Assembly (NCBI GenBank): GCA_948144175.1
Contig: CANXME010002010.1
Span: 2,046,001-2,110,000, forward strand
DNA: 64,000 nt
Direction of reading: 5' to 3'
Source of the DNA: Closterium sp. NIES-65
Lineage: Eukaryota > Streptophyta > Zygnematophyceae > Desmidiales > Closteriaceae
Of this stretch, positions 29,863-41,077 are shown piece after piece. A program made the translations under genes and the position numbers. Position 1 is the stretch's first letter. Each line of letters begins with the position of its first letter. The notes under the pieces are model-generated. The model saw nothing but the letters and a program-made list of their open reading frames with translations, searched no databases and had not been told where the DNA came from.

Positions 29863-31988
29863 TCAAAGCTGGGTGGTAGAAGTAACACCCTGCTTGACAA
29901 GGTAGTCCTGGAGAGGACGGCGGGCGTTATCTATGTCGTGTTCAGGTACCCAGGTATCCTCGGAAGGATCATAGCCTTTCCAACGAATCAAGAGCTCCAA
30001 GGTGCCGCTACGTCGTCGTCGGTGCGCCAGAACGGTTTCGACTTCGTACTCGGGTTCCCCATTAACGATCACTGGGAGTGGCGGCGGCGGCTGGCGACCT
30101 TTGAAGACCGTATTTGGGTCCCGATAGGGCTTGAGAAGTTGAACATGGAAGGCATTGTGAATTCTCCAGGTAGCTGGTAAACGCAAGCGAAAGGTTACTG
30201 GAGTGACCTGCGCCTCGACGAGAAAAGGTCCGCTGAAGCAAGGTCGGAGCTTAGACGGAAGATGGCTAATGTCGAGATTGCGTGTATCCAGAAGCACTTG
30301 ATCGCCAATCTGGATGGAATGTTCGTTGCGACTCCGATCAGCGAGCTTCTTTTGTTGCTGCTGGATAGTCAGAAGACGTTTATGCGTGCGCTCCCACAAT
30401 TGGTGTATAGTGGAAATGAAGTCATGTGCGGGTTGCACCGTGGCGGGTATTGTTGGTTTCTGAGGCGTGAGTGGGTTGCGACCGTAACAAAGGAAGAAAG
30501 GAGTTTGCCCTGTTGCGGTGTGCGTGGCGTTGTTATACGCAAACTCGAGAACCGGTAGGTGTGCATCCCATTTAGAGATATCGTCTTTACACGCTGCCCG
30601 TAGAAGCTGTTCGACAATCTGGTTGAGGGGCTCTGTCTGACCATCCGTTTGGGGATGATAGGCTGATGACATGGCGAGTTTGGTCCCCATGAGCGACATG
30701 AGCTCCTTCCAGAATTTACTCGTGAATTTCGGGTCTGTGTCGGATATCAGCGTGGTTGGAATGCCATGTTGCGAGATGACGTAGCGGAAGAATGATTGCG
30801 CTGTCTCCTCGATGCGAGCCGTTGTGTGTGTCGGAATGAAGTGTCCCATTTTGGAGAATTTGTCGATGACGACTAGAATGGCGTCGTAACCAGCTTTGGT
30901 AGGTGGTAACCCAGTGATGAAGTCGAGGCTAACCACTTGCCAAGGCTGTTCAGGGACTGGAAGAGGCTGTAGTAACCCTGCTTTCTTTTGTTTGCTGCTC
31001 TTCATCCGTTGGCATGTGTCGCACGAGGTGACGAATTTTTGTACGTCATCCGCCATGTGGGGCCAATAATAATGCTTCGCAATACCGGCAAGTGTCTTGT
31101 TACTACCGAAGTGGCCCGCGTAGAGAACATCATGATATTCTTCGAGAAGTAACTGGCGTAAGGGAGGGTAATTAGGTACCCATATTTTTGTGGAGCCCTT
31201 GCGGTATGCGATGTCTTGATCCCATTGTAGAAGATGGCGCTTTTCTGCTACAGAGACTTCGGAGTCGATGGTGTATCCATGCGTGAAGAGTCCCTTCAAA
31301 AGTGGGTTCATGCCATCGACTTGTAGGGCGGCAACGTGTGCAGGGCGACTCAGTGCGTCTGCCTTGTTCTTGTGTCCCGGATTATACACGATGTCGTAAT
31401 GGAAGTGGGTTTCGAGAAAGTCAATCCACCGGACCTGCCGCCTGGAGAGTGTTGGTTGGGTCTTCAGGTACTTGAGGCTGCAGTGGTCAGTGTAGACGGT
31501 CGTTTTTCTTCCTTCGAGATAACACCTCCATGCCTTAAATGCATTAACGATGGCGAGGACCTCTTTGTTATGGATGGGGTGATTGAGTTCTGCCCCGTGA
31601 AGTTTTTTACTGAGGTATGCAAGGGGTTGCAGTCCCTTCCCTTGATCCTGCATGAGCACTGCGCCCACTGCTTGATCGCTAGCATCGGCCTCGATGACAT
31701 AGTCAAGTTCAGGGTCTGGCAGGATAAGGACAGGTGCGGACGTGAGTGCGATTTAAAGTTGTTCCACGGCTTCTTGGTGCTTCGCCTCCCATTGATATGG
31801 TGTATTCTTCTTCAACAGGTTCGTTAATGGTGCGGCAATCTTGGCGTAGTTCGGTACGAACCGGTTGTAGTAGTTGGCGAATCCAAGGAACTGTTGTAAC
31901 TCCTTCACGTTCTCAGGGGACTTCCACGTTTGCACTGCTTCGATCTTCTTAGGTTCCACGTGAACTCCTTGAGCGCTCACCATATGTC
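29863..31988 (-). pseudogene. Element G RNase H, integrase and chromodomain
   Basis: From 31988 leftwards: end of RT ([15 protein letters not shown], then [12 protein letters not shown]), a TAA stop near 31752, then RNase H (EADASDQAVGAVL, YTDHCSLKYL). The integrase zinc region is HDVLYAGHFGSNKT with CDTCQRMK, and the catalytic residues lie in VSLDFITGLP, LISDTDPKF and TDGQTEPLNQ. A C-terminal chromodomain follows (EVETVLAHRRRR, LIRWKGYDPSEDTWVPE). From 31668 to 29863 the frame is open for 601 codons. Chromodomains of this group can direct integration to heterochromatin, which fits a nested block, but that is inference. Confidence 0.92.
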
Positions 31989-31993
31989 CAAGG

Positions 31994-32256
31994 TGAGGAG
32001 CGGCGCGGGGCAGGGACGGGCGGCGCGAGGGCGGCGTCGGGCCGAGACGGGCGACGTGAGCCGTAGCGAAGGGGGGGCGGCGCGAGCCGCAGTAAGGGGC
32101 GGCGGGGCCGCAGATAGGGCGTGGGGAGGCCGCTAGGGCGGCTCGACGACGTAAGAGCCCGGAGCGCGACTCGGGCTGAGCGCGCTTCGGGCAGGAAAAA
32201 AAATCGATGTGGTGGGCCCTAGGCACAGTTCCCACGGGGGAACCTGCTCGATACCA
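31994..32256 (-). repeat. Second, partial leader copy of H, forming its non-LTR end
   Basis: Nearly identical to 39255-39513 (few substitutions) and includes the primer site TGGTATCGAGCAG. It stops at 31994 directly against the CAAGG duplication. In element sense it ends CTCCTCA, which resembles the LTR end TTCCTCA; integrase may have accepted it as an end. Confidence 0.8.
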
Positions 32257-32388
32257 TGAGGAAATTAGAACGAGAATGAAATGAACTATGAATAAAGTGG
32301 GTACAAGTACTAACCCTAATTGGGTTGTACCCCCTATGGGATACCCCACTATAGCCTACACAACAGCAAAAGCTAAAATGTTCTGACA
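32257..32388 (-). repeat. LTR-c of the H complex
   Basis: 132 bp. In sense it starts TGTCAGAACATTTTAGC and ends TTTCCTCA. It differs from LTR-b at three sites. Its TG end is joined to ATGTC and the inverted pol tail. Confidence 0.9.
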
Positions 32389-32692
32389 ATGTCTTCACCA
32401 AGGCACTTGCGCCTTGTGATCATCAGCGCTTCTGCACTCAGCTTGGTCTTGTGCCTGTCTTGCCTCACTTTCTCTCCTCTTGACCTTGCTTGTACTGTCA
32501 CATATATATATATACCTGCTCTTGCTTGTCTAGCTTTATATATATGTGTGTACTCTTGCATGTGAACTGGCCTTGTGGCCTTGTCGTTGTGCTCGGACTG
32601 TGTGGTGACTTTGTGATCCACCCTGAGCTTGCTTTGCTTTGCTTGACTGGTCTTGTGACCCCTTGTTCTCCCCCACTTTGCCTATGGGGGTG
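32389..32692 (+). pseudogene. Inverted 3' end of H: last codons of RNase H and polypurine tract
   Basis: On the plus strand it encodes VFTKALAPCDHQRFCTQ and ends PHFLSS at a TGA (32481-32483). After this come about 200 bp of tail and TATGGGGGTG just before LTR-b. It is exactly the part of pol missing from the minus-strand copy, which stops at ANTADV (32825). This is an inverted segment of one element rather than a separate element. Confidence 0.88.
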
Positions 32693-32824
32693 TGTCAGAA
32701 CATTATAGCTTATGCTGTTGTGTAGGCTATAGTGGGGTATCCCATAGGGGGTACAACCCAATTAGGGTTAGTACTTGTACCCACTTCATTCATAGTTCAT
32801 TTCATTCTCGTTCTAATTTCCTCA
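32693..32824 (+). repeat. LTR-b of the H complex, inverted
   Basis: 132 bp, plus orientation, TGTCAGAAC..TTTCCTCA. It differs from LTR-a at a single base (fifth position). Its CA end abuts GACAT of the minus-strand pol. Confidence 0.9.
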
Positions 32825-34720
32825 GACATCAGCAGTGTTGGCCTCAGAGGCCACATACACAAGCCGCAACTGTCCACACTGCTGTAGCTCACGAGCAAGG
32901 AAGTAGCGGAGAGCAATGTGCTTTGTTCTGTGCTCCAGTCGCTGCTCTCGACACAAGGCCAGCATGGCCTTGTTGTCTACGTACAGGACTAGAGGAGAAC
33001 GAGGCTACTCTCCAAGGTCGGTCAGCAGGTAGGTGAGCCAGCGAAGCTCCTGTGCAGCCATGGCCCCGGCGTAGATCTCAGCCTCACAACTGGAGCCGAG
33101 AACAGAAGACGAGCGAGTAGCCCGCCACGAAACAGAGCCGGAACCAAGGATGAAGGTGTAACCCTGTGACGACCGCTGGGTAGCCTGGTCGTCAGCCTAA
33201 GAAGCGTCCGCGTGCCCAGTAAGGACCACTGGACTCCGCCCTCCAAACACTAGCCCCATGCCCGACGTACTGCACAAGTAGCGCAACACCCTCTTCGCTG
33301 CAGCCATGTGCTCTGGTCGGTGTCTCCCAGGAGCAACATAGCGTGCAAGAATGCTAAGAGGGTATGCAAGGTCAGGTCGTGTGCAGGTCATCAGGTACAT
33401 GAGGCAGCCAACAAGCTCTGGGTACGGGCCACTCGACTCTACGGACTCATCCGAAGGCAGAGCTGAGAGTGAGTGGCGAGTAGACAGAGGAGTGGCCTGA
33501 GGCAAGGAGTACGTGAAGCCGAAGCGCTGAAGGACCTGCTGCACCATGTGTGACTAAGTTAGGGTAATGGTGCGGCGTGCTCTGTCTCGGGTGATCTGCA
33601 AGCCAAGGTAGCTATGCAGTTCACCCACGTCAGTGCACGTGTGTCTCTTCTGCAGCTCGGAATTCACGTGGGCGAGTCCAGCAGTGTCAGCTGTGGCAAA
33701 GACCAAGTCGTCGACGTACACGAGGATGTAGAACGGTGGCAGAGAGGTGTCGGTGCGCAGAAACAGCGACGGGTCGGCAGTAGAAGGAGCAAACCCAAGA
33801 GCCGCAAGCGTAGTCCTCAGTGTGTCGTGCCACTCACGTGGCGCCTGGCGGAGACCGTAGACTGGACGCCGGAGACTCCACTGGGTACCAGGAGGGAAAG
33901 ACCCAGTGAAGCCAGGTGGGCGGCGTAGCCAGATCTCCTCGTGCAGGCTGCCCTGCAAGAAAGCTGTGCTAAAGTCGAGAGAGTGCAGCTCGTAGTCACG
34001 GTGAGCAGCAACGTGCAGCAGTACCCGAAGAGTGGTCATCTTTGGGGTGGGGGAGAAGGTCTGAAAGTAGTCAACTCCCTGCCGCTGACTGAAGCCACGA
34101 GCCACGTAACGCGCCTTGAAGATAGGCGGAGAACCCGGCGGCCGCTTCACCCTGAAGATCCACATGCCACTGACGATGTTCGCCCCAGGAGGGGGGACAG
34201 TGTCAACGTAGGTGCCTGTGGACTTCCATGAAGCCATCTCTGCATCCATAACTGCCTGCCACTGAGAGGAGTAGGGACCCTCTATCGCCTCCGCGTAAGA
34301 GCGTGGAGTCGGGATGTCAAGTGAATCCGGGTCTCCCTCAGGGGTAAGCAGTACGGACACGAGATGAGGTGAAGCAGCAGCCAGACACTGGAACTCCTCC
34401 TGCCTGTCCTCAAGGACGTCCGTGCCAAGGGCACACTCACCCTTGACGTACGGAGGACCGACATACTCAGACTCAGCGACAAGACTAGCAGCGTAGTCTA
34501 AGCGACAGCGAGCAGCAAAGTCGACGAGCTCAGCAACTAGAGCAGACGCAGCAGTAGACTCAAAAGAAGGGTCAGTAACGACAGTAGCAAGGAGACGCGT
34601 GACAGTAGGACAAGCAGCACGAAGAGAGTTTGACTCTTGGTTGGCAAGAGCAGGAAGAGAGGACTCACGAGGAGAAGGCAAAGGGGCACGCAGAGGAGCA
34701 GTGGACGGACGCAGAGACAT
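32825..34720 (-). pseudogene. H complex RT and RNase H
   Basis: Minus strand: SLPALANQESNSLRA, RT core WIFRVKRPPGSPP, motif A LDFSTAFLQG with Asp present, YVDDLVFATAD, and an end at ITRDRARRTITLT followed by a stop near 33554. RNase H continues from 33547 (MVQQVLQRFGF) with DASxADDQ, SCEAEIYAG, and VASEANTADV at 32825. A few point stops break the frame. Confidence 0.85.
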
Positions 34721-36480
34721 CCGGTGCGTGCCAGGGACAGGAGGAGGACGCTGACGCGAACTGCGACCACTAGTGCGAGCAGCACGAACAGGCGACGCAG
34801 GGCGGGACGCAGGCTCACGATGTCAACAAGACCTCCAGTAGGACCAGTGTAGGGAGAAGGAGCAGGCAAAGGGGAGGTAGGCTGCAACTGTAGCTGTGAC
34901 GGGAATGGATGTGGACACTCTAAGGGAGGAGGAGGACCAGTAGAAGGTGGAAGACCAAAAACCTGATGCACGAGTGGAACAAAGTACGGTCGAGGCCGCG
35001 AGGCGACGCCAGAAGCAGCTCGGACAGCACCAGTACCCTCAGCAGGAGCATCCGCTCCAGCGGTTCCAGAACCTCCAGTAGCACCAGGAGCACCCCCAGC
35101 AGGACCGCCAGTGGTAGTCTCAGTGCTAACATTCTCAGCAGCACCAGCTCCAGTCGAACCCGCAGGCCCAACAGCTCCAGTACTCCCAGTACGAGCACCT
35201 CTGGGACCCGCGACCGCAGCACCGTCAGCAGCCGAAGAACCTCCAGCACCAGCAACACGGCGCCAGCGCTTGGCAAACCACTCTCGCAGCTCCTGTGGAG
35301 AAAGTGGCTCCCGGCGAGATGAAGCACCCGGAGAACCTCCAGGCGGAGCACCTCCACGCTCAGCACCCCTAGGCGTAGCAACCCCAGGCTCAGTACCCCC
35401 AAGCGTAGCACCCCCAGGCTCAGCACCCCCAGGCTCAGCACCCCCAGACGTAGCACCCCCAAGCTCAGCACCCCCAGACGTAGCACCCCTAGGCTCAGCA
35501 CCCCCAGACAGAGTACCCCCAAGCTCAGCACCCCCAGGCTCCGCACCCCCTGGTCCAGCACCCCCAGGCTCAGCACCCGCAGCAGCACCAGAGTCACCAG
35601 TAACCTCGACAGGCTCGACCGCGTCTACCTGGGACACACCTGAAGGGGCAGGACCCTGATGGGAAAGGGGGTCTACCTGGGGGGGACCTGGTACAAGGAA
35701 GAGCGGGGGTGGGGGGAGGGACGGAGTGCGGTAGGGGAAGAGGCGGTAGTAGGGGACCGACTCGTCAAACGTGACGTCCCAGGAGGACAGAACACGTCGA
35801 GAGGTGGGGTGGTAGAACTGCCACCCAGGCGCGTCAGGGGGGAACCCCAGGAAGACGCAAGGAGCAGCACGAGGGGACAGCTTGTCCGCAGCCAAGTCGC
35901 GGACAAACGCCCGAGATCCCCAGACCCGGAACGCCGACGCATCGCCAACGTTCCCCGTCCACAGCAAGGCTGGGGAGGTCTCCGGCCTGGAGACCCTGGG
36001 GTGGAGGTTGATCTAATGCGCCGCGTACCTCACCGCAAACGGCCACAGAAAATGGGGGGCAGCCGCATGCATCATAGACGTACAAGCGACGTCCATGACC
36101 ATGCCAATGCGGCGCTCAGCAAGCCCATTTTGCTGCGGGGAGTCCGGAAGCGTGAAGGTCTGATGAATGCCTCGTGTGCAACACTAGGCTCTCAGAAGGT
36201 CAGAGGAAAACTCTCCGCCTCTGTCCGACTGCAGGCGCAGAATAAGAAAGTCCGAGCCAAAGCTATGCCTGAGCTAGAGACGAGCTGCGCGGATCCAGTC
36301 GAACAGCACCGCAGTAACATCACCCTTGCTGCGCAAGGGGAAGACTATGGTGTAACGCGAGTAGTCGTCAACAACGAGGAGGAAGTAGCGCTCGTGACCC
36401 TGTCCACGAACGCGGGCTGGGCCCCACACGTCCATGTGAAACGGGGCCTCTGTCGGAGGAAACTGGGAGGAGTGAGGGGC
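34537..36480 (-). pseudogene. H complex integrase and linker
   Basis: The integrase first Asp (FHMDVWGPAR) is in the frame ending at 36274. The second Asp and Glu region around 36250-36080 is split by stops and frame changes. The frame 35967-34537 carries the conserved C-terminal part (RVWGSRAFVRDLAADKL, FDESVPYYRL), an array of GGAE/GGAT repeats (35590-35340), an LREWF motif and the Ala/Gly-rich linker up to RT. Confidence 0.82.
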
Positions 36481-38530
36481 AGCACGCTGGCGCCCCTCGA
36501 CACAGGGGACACAAGCAGGGCCAGGGCCCTGAGGAAGGGGAGGGAGGGACCAGGGGAGACCAGACACAAGAAGACGGGAGGCCATGCCTCTGAGCCGAAG
36601 CAGAGAGGGGTGGCCAAGGCGGTGGTGCCAGAGGAGAGTCTCGTGAGACAAGAGACGACACGAACAGGGGGCAGACTCAGGACTAGACCTGGACGCTGCA
36701 GCAAACACCTGACCCGACGCAGCTACCCTACCAGACTCAGCACCTGGAGGAGACGCAGTGGTCAGAGTGTACAGGCTCGACCCCGGCTGACGGGTGAACG
36801 TAGCCAGGTGTCGGCCTGTGCTAGCCTCTGTGCAGTGTGTCACTCGCTGACGCGCAGGAGTGAACTGGTGGACACCCGCATCCTGTAGGTCAGCACCACT
36901 CACCAGGTTCGTCGAGAACGAGGGGAGGTAGAGACCAAACAGGGTGCCAGAGGGAGCCGCCGGACACGGGAGGACTGTGGAGAAGCGAGACAGTACAGGA
37001 CCCCCAGAGGGGTCAGCCAGAGACACCGCCCTAGGCCGACTAAGCGGCGTGAGTGTGGTGCGGTTCCAAAAGAAGGAGCGAGACGCCCCAGTGTCAAGGG
37101 TGAAGGTGAGGGAGGCCGAAGCCGACGTAGTACCTGAGAGCGCAGACTCACCAGTACCTGAGGACGCAGACACACTAGCACCTAGAGCAGCAGCGTCGCA
37201 AGCACCTAGGGCATCAGCCGCACCAGTACCTAGGGCAGCAGTCTCAATGCCCGGATCGGGCGGGAAAAACCGGTAACAGTCACCCTTATCACTAATAGAC
37301 ACAGCATACATGGCAGAGAGAATAGCATCAAAGTCAAGATCAAAGATGGCAACACCCGCCCTAGACAGCTTGCCCCAGCGAGGGATCTCTGAGGCCTCCG
37401 GGAACTAGTGACGCCACGCGTCCGTCAGGCGGCCAAAGCAGCGCTGGGCGGGGTGCGCACCCCCACACTACTCACCCATACGGTCGCCGGTGCGCAGGAC
37501 GTAGGTGCACGGACCAAAACCTCCACCCCGCTGGCGTGTAGTGTACCACTCATGGAGCTGCTGAGGGGACAGGGTCTCACGACCGCGCTGCTGCTGCTGG
37601 CGCGAGCCATCACCGGAGCCACTCCTCTGCGAAGACCCGCGACCAGCTCCACCGCCACCCCCACCTCCACTCCCACCGCCACCCCCACTCCCCCCACCGC
37701 CTCCACCTCCACCTCCACCGCCCGCTCCTCCAGTTCCCTTGCCCCCCTTGCCCTTGCCAGGGCGGCGTCTCCCGCTAGGGGCAGACGCCGCACCGACCGA
37801 CTCAAGACCAAGGAGGTCGGCCGCAGCAGCAGAGGCAACAGAGGGCAGCAGGGGGGAGGGAGAACACCCCTCAAAGATGGGGGTGCGCGGGTCACCTCGA
37901 GAGGCTCCTACAGCGACTATGCTCTTCTCTATAGTGAGGAGGGCCTTCTCGAGGAGGTCTATAGTGAGTGTGGTGGGACAGACAGAGAGAAAGTGGTCCC
38001 TGACTACTCGAAGGGAGTCAGGGAGGCGAGTGACTAGGAAGTACAGAGTGATGTACATAGGGGGGGGGGTTCGTGGCGCAGAAGTCAGCAGGAAGTGCAG
38101 CGCAGTAGCGATTGTCACTAGTGCGGAGGTGCGTAATGAGGTCAGCTACGGTGGGAAAGGCAGCAAGGTCAGGGAAGAGGTACGGTAGCATGAGACGGCT
38201 CAGTGCAGCAGTGGCAGGGGAGGAGTAGCGCGCGACTACAGCGTCGTACAAGGTCTGAGCACTCTTGTACTGACTAAAGTGCGCACGCTCGGAGGTAGGG
38301 AGGTGGCGACGCACAGCAAGACGTGCAGGAGCGACGCGCTTTGCCCACTGGGAGCGAACAGTGGCGTCAGCATCAGCAGCAGGGGCAGGGGAAGCGCTAG
38401 AGGTAAGGTCAAAAAGAGAGAGGTCGTCTGCCCTATCGCACTGTAAGAAAAGCTGCAGCTCATCTACCCAGACGTCAAAGTCAATGGCCCGACCCTCAGC
38501 GTCAAAAGCGAGGACACTATGGATAGCCAT
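36274..38530 (-). pseudogene. H complex gag, protease and pre-integrase
   Basis: Gag starts at 38530 (MAIHSVLAFDAEGRAIDF) and runs in frame to a G run at 38060-38069, which shifts it. Gag continues at 38050-37468 with the Gly-rich tract and LHEWY motif. The Cys/His region reads CTYVLRTGDRMGE, then a stop. The protease LDTGASRSFF (Thr for Ser, an allowed DTGA form) and LWHHRLGHPS are in 37311-36274. Confidence 0.85.
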
Positions 38531-39513
38531 GACGAGAGACGACTAGCAGTGCAAACAGTAGGGTGAGGGCAGTACAGGAGAACAAGGCGCTGTGCTCACT
38601 AGACTGGGCAGCTCGGGCGGTCCGGAAGTAGGGCAGCTCAGCGGCTCGACTGCCGGGCGGCTCGGCTGCGCGGCTGCTGGGCGACTCGGCTGCTGGGCGG
38701 CTCGGCTGCTGGGCGGCTCGGCTGCTGGGCGGCTCGGCTGCTGGGCGGCTCGGCTGCTCGGGCGACTCGGCGGCCACGCGGCTCAGTGGGTCTGCCGCTG
38801 GGCGGCTCGGTGGCGCTGGTTCAGGGCAGCGCGGCGGTCGCAGTAAGGGTGGCGGGTCGGCCGCAGGTAGGGCGGCGGGTCGGCCGCTAGTAGGGCGGCG
38901 GGTCAGCTGCTAGTAGGGCGGCGGGTCGGCCGCTGGGAGGGCGGCGGGTCGGCCGTAGGTAGGGCGGTGGGTCGGCCGCTAGTAGGGCGGCGGGTCGGCC
39001 GCAGTTAGGGCGGCGGGTCGGCCGCTAAGTAGGGCGGCGGGTGGGCCGCAGGTGGGTCGGCGGGTAGGCCGTAAGTAGGGCGGCGGTAGGGCCAAAGGTA
39101 GGGCGGCGGTACGGCCGCAGGTAGGGCGGCGAGTAGGGCCGTAGGTAGGGCGGCACGCGACGCCGCCAGGGAGGCGCCGGGTCGTGCGGCGACGGGCCGG
39201 GACAGGCGTAGCGGGGCCGGGACGGGCGGCGCGAGGGCGGCGTCGGGCCAGAACAGGCGGCACGGGGCCGGGACGGGCGGCGCGAGGGCGGCGTCGGGCC
39301 GAGACGGGCGACGCGAGCCGCAGCGAAGGGGGGGCGGCGCGAGCCGCAGTAAGGGGCGGCGGGGCCGCAGATAGGGCGTGGGGAGGCCGCTAGGGCGGCT
39401 CAACGACGTAAGAGCCCGGAGCGCGACTCGGGCTGAGCGCGCTTCGGGCAGGAAAAAAAATCGATGTGGTGGGCCCTAGGCACTGTTCCAACGGGGGAAC
39501 CTGCTCGATACCA
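38531..39513 (-). repeat. GC-rich leader of H
   Basis: No gene is seen. 38640-38770 is an array of GGCGGCTCGGCTGCTG units, 38860-39130 an array of GGGCGGCGGGTCGGCCG units, and 39184-39330 repeats of GGGCCGGGACGGGCGGCGC. The primer site TGGTATCGAGCAG is at 39501-39513 on the minus strand. Confidence 0.78.
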
Positions 39514-39645
39514 TGAGGAAATTAGAACGAGAATGAAATGAACTATGAATGAAGTGGGTACAAGTACTAACCCTAATTGGGTTGTACCCCCTATGGGATA
39601 CCCCACTATAGCCTACACAACAGCATAAGCTATAATGTTCGGACA
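39514..39645 (-). repeat. LTR-a (outer 5' LTR) of the H complex
   Basis: 132 bp. Its TG end (sense TGTCCGAAC) lies directly against the CAAGG duplication at 39646-39650, a normal integration end. Confidence 0.92.
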
Positions 39646-41077
39646 CAAGGAACTGAACTTTTTTCAACGCAAACTCGCTCTTGGATAGTTTTACATAGAA
39701 GCGTTCTCGTCGAAGAATTTCAAACACCCGTCGTAGATGCTCAACGTGCTGCTTCATGTCTTTCGAGTAGATCAGGATATCGTCCAAATATACCACCACG
39801 CACTCGTTCAGAAGGGGCCGAAGGATGTGGTTCATTTCCGCCTGAAATGTGGCTGGTGCGTTAGTGAGTCCGAATGGCATTACGAGATACTCGTATGAAC
39901 CATACCGAGTTCGAAAGGCGGTTTTGTGGATAGAGTTGTCTGCCATACGAATTTGCCAGTATCCCGATCTGAGGTCGAGCTTGGAGAATACCGTAGCACC
40001 GCGAAGTTGATCGAGTAAGTCGTCGATCCGTGGTATCGGGTATTTATTTTTTACAGTCTGCTTGCTCAAGGCTCGGTAGTCGATGCACATTCGCAGACTT
40101 CCATCTGGCTTCGGAGTGAAGAGAACTGGAGCTCCGTACAGCGAAGTCGAAGGTCGAATCAGCCCTTTCTCCAGGAGATACTCTATTTGTTTTTTCATAT
40201 CGGCAAGCTCTGTCGGGCTCAGCCGGTATGGTGCTCGGAACGTTGGCTTGGACCCCGGCTCTTCTACGATCTCGTGTTGATGTGTCCGGTATGGCGGTAG
40301 TTGATCAGGTAAATCGTCGGGGAGAACGTCCTGGAACTCTTCAAGAATTTTCTTGACTGCTGGAGGAAGTTCCTGGGTCTGCTTCTCTCCGTTGTCTGCT
40401 TTGTTGACTATCGCCATGAATCCCGCCGTGGTCCGTTTGACGTCCTTTTCAAAGCGTGCGAGTGTCTCGACTGGAATATTTTCCGTGTCGTCCCATTTGG
40501 GAAGGCTGATTTTCCTCCCGTTGTTGTTGATGTTGGCCGTCCGGTTAACCCAGTTGATCTCGGGGTTGAACTTTTTAAGAAAGTCTCTCCCGAAGATTAC
40601 GTCGAGTCCTTTGATATTTGTGACGGGGAGAGCAGGCTTCCATCGAAGGGGTCCAATATGGAGTAGTAACCGTGTTTCCCCGTAGATGGGTAGCTTACTG
40701 CCATCCACCATCGTTGCAGAGAAGCTTGAGGACTTGATGTCACCTCCGAGTCGATCGATAGCCTTTTTGTCATAGACGCTGTGCGACGCCCCGCTGTCCA
40801 CGAGTGCTTGGAGGCGCTGTCCGTTGCAGATCACCTCGAGCAGGAGTGGTGAGCGTTGCTTGGAGTACCCAAAATTAGTCTCATTAATAGGATCATAGGG
40901 TACATCCCAATATTTAGTACACACCGTGGTTCCACTGTTTTCTCCTGGACAACTAGCTGGCCTGGGCTGCGTGGAGAAAGGCTCCTCTCCAATGCCAGGA
41001 GTAGAGGTAGTAACCGTACAGGTTGACCCTGAGTGGGTGGATCCGGTCGACGCCTGCGATCCACTAGATGCATCCAA
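39646..41077 (-). pseudogene. Element G protease and reverse transcriptase
   Basis: Minus-strand frame from 41077: a retropepsin region with [11 protein letters not shown] and [11 protein letters not shown], a linker, then gypsy RT ([33 protein letters not shown], motif [23 protein letters not shown]). It ends at KKVQFL where the H complex inserts. Within this part the frame is open and catalytic residues are present. Confidence 0.9.

Larger units (their letters stand above)
31994..39645 (-). mobile_element. H complex: short-LTR copia with an inverted 3' end and three LTRs
   Basis: CAAGG at 31989-31993 and 39646-39650 flanks 7652 bp inserted in G. Reading the minus strand from the right: LTR-a (39645-39514), primer site, leader, gag, pol to 32825. 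An inverted LTR-b (32824-32693) and inverted pol end (32692-32389) follow, then LTR-c in sense (32388-32257), primer site and 250 bp of leader ending at 31994. The two inversion junctions carry the same 5 bp: GACAT at 32825-32829 next to LTR-b's CA end, and ATGTC at 32389-32393 next to LTR-c's TG end. This is the pattern expected of autointegration of a cDNA into itself. The left end of the complex is leader, not LTR. Confidence 0.88.

Noticed and set aside
32389-32824. Separate plus-strand copia remnant next to H
   Set aside because: It holds exactly the pol end missing from H, and both its borders are LTR termini sharing the same 5 bp of pol; one rearranged element is simpler.
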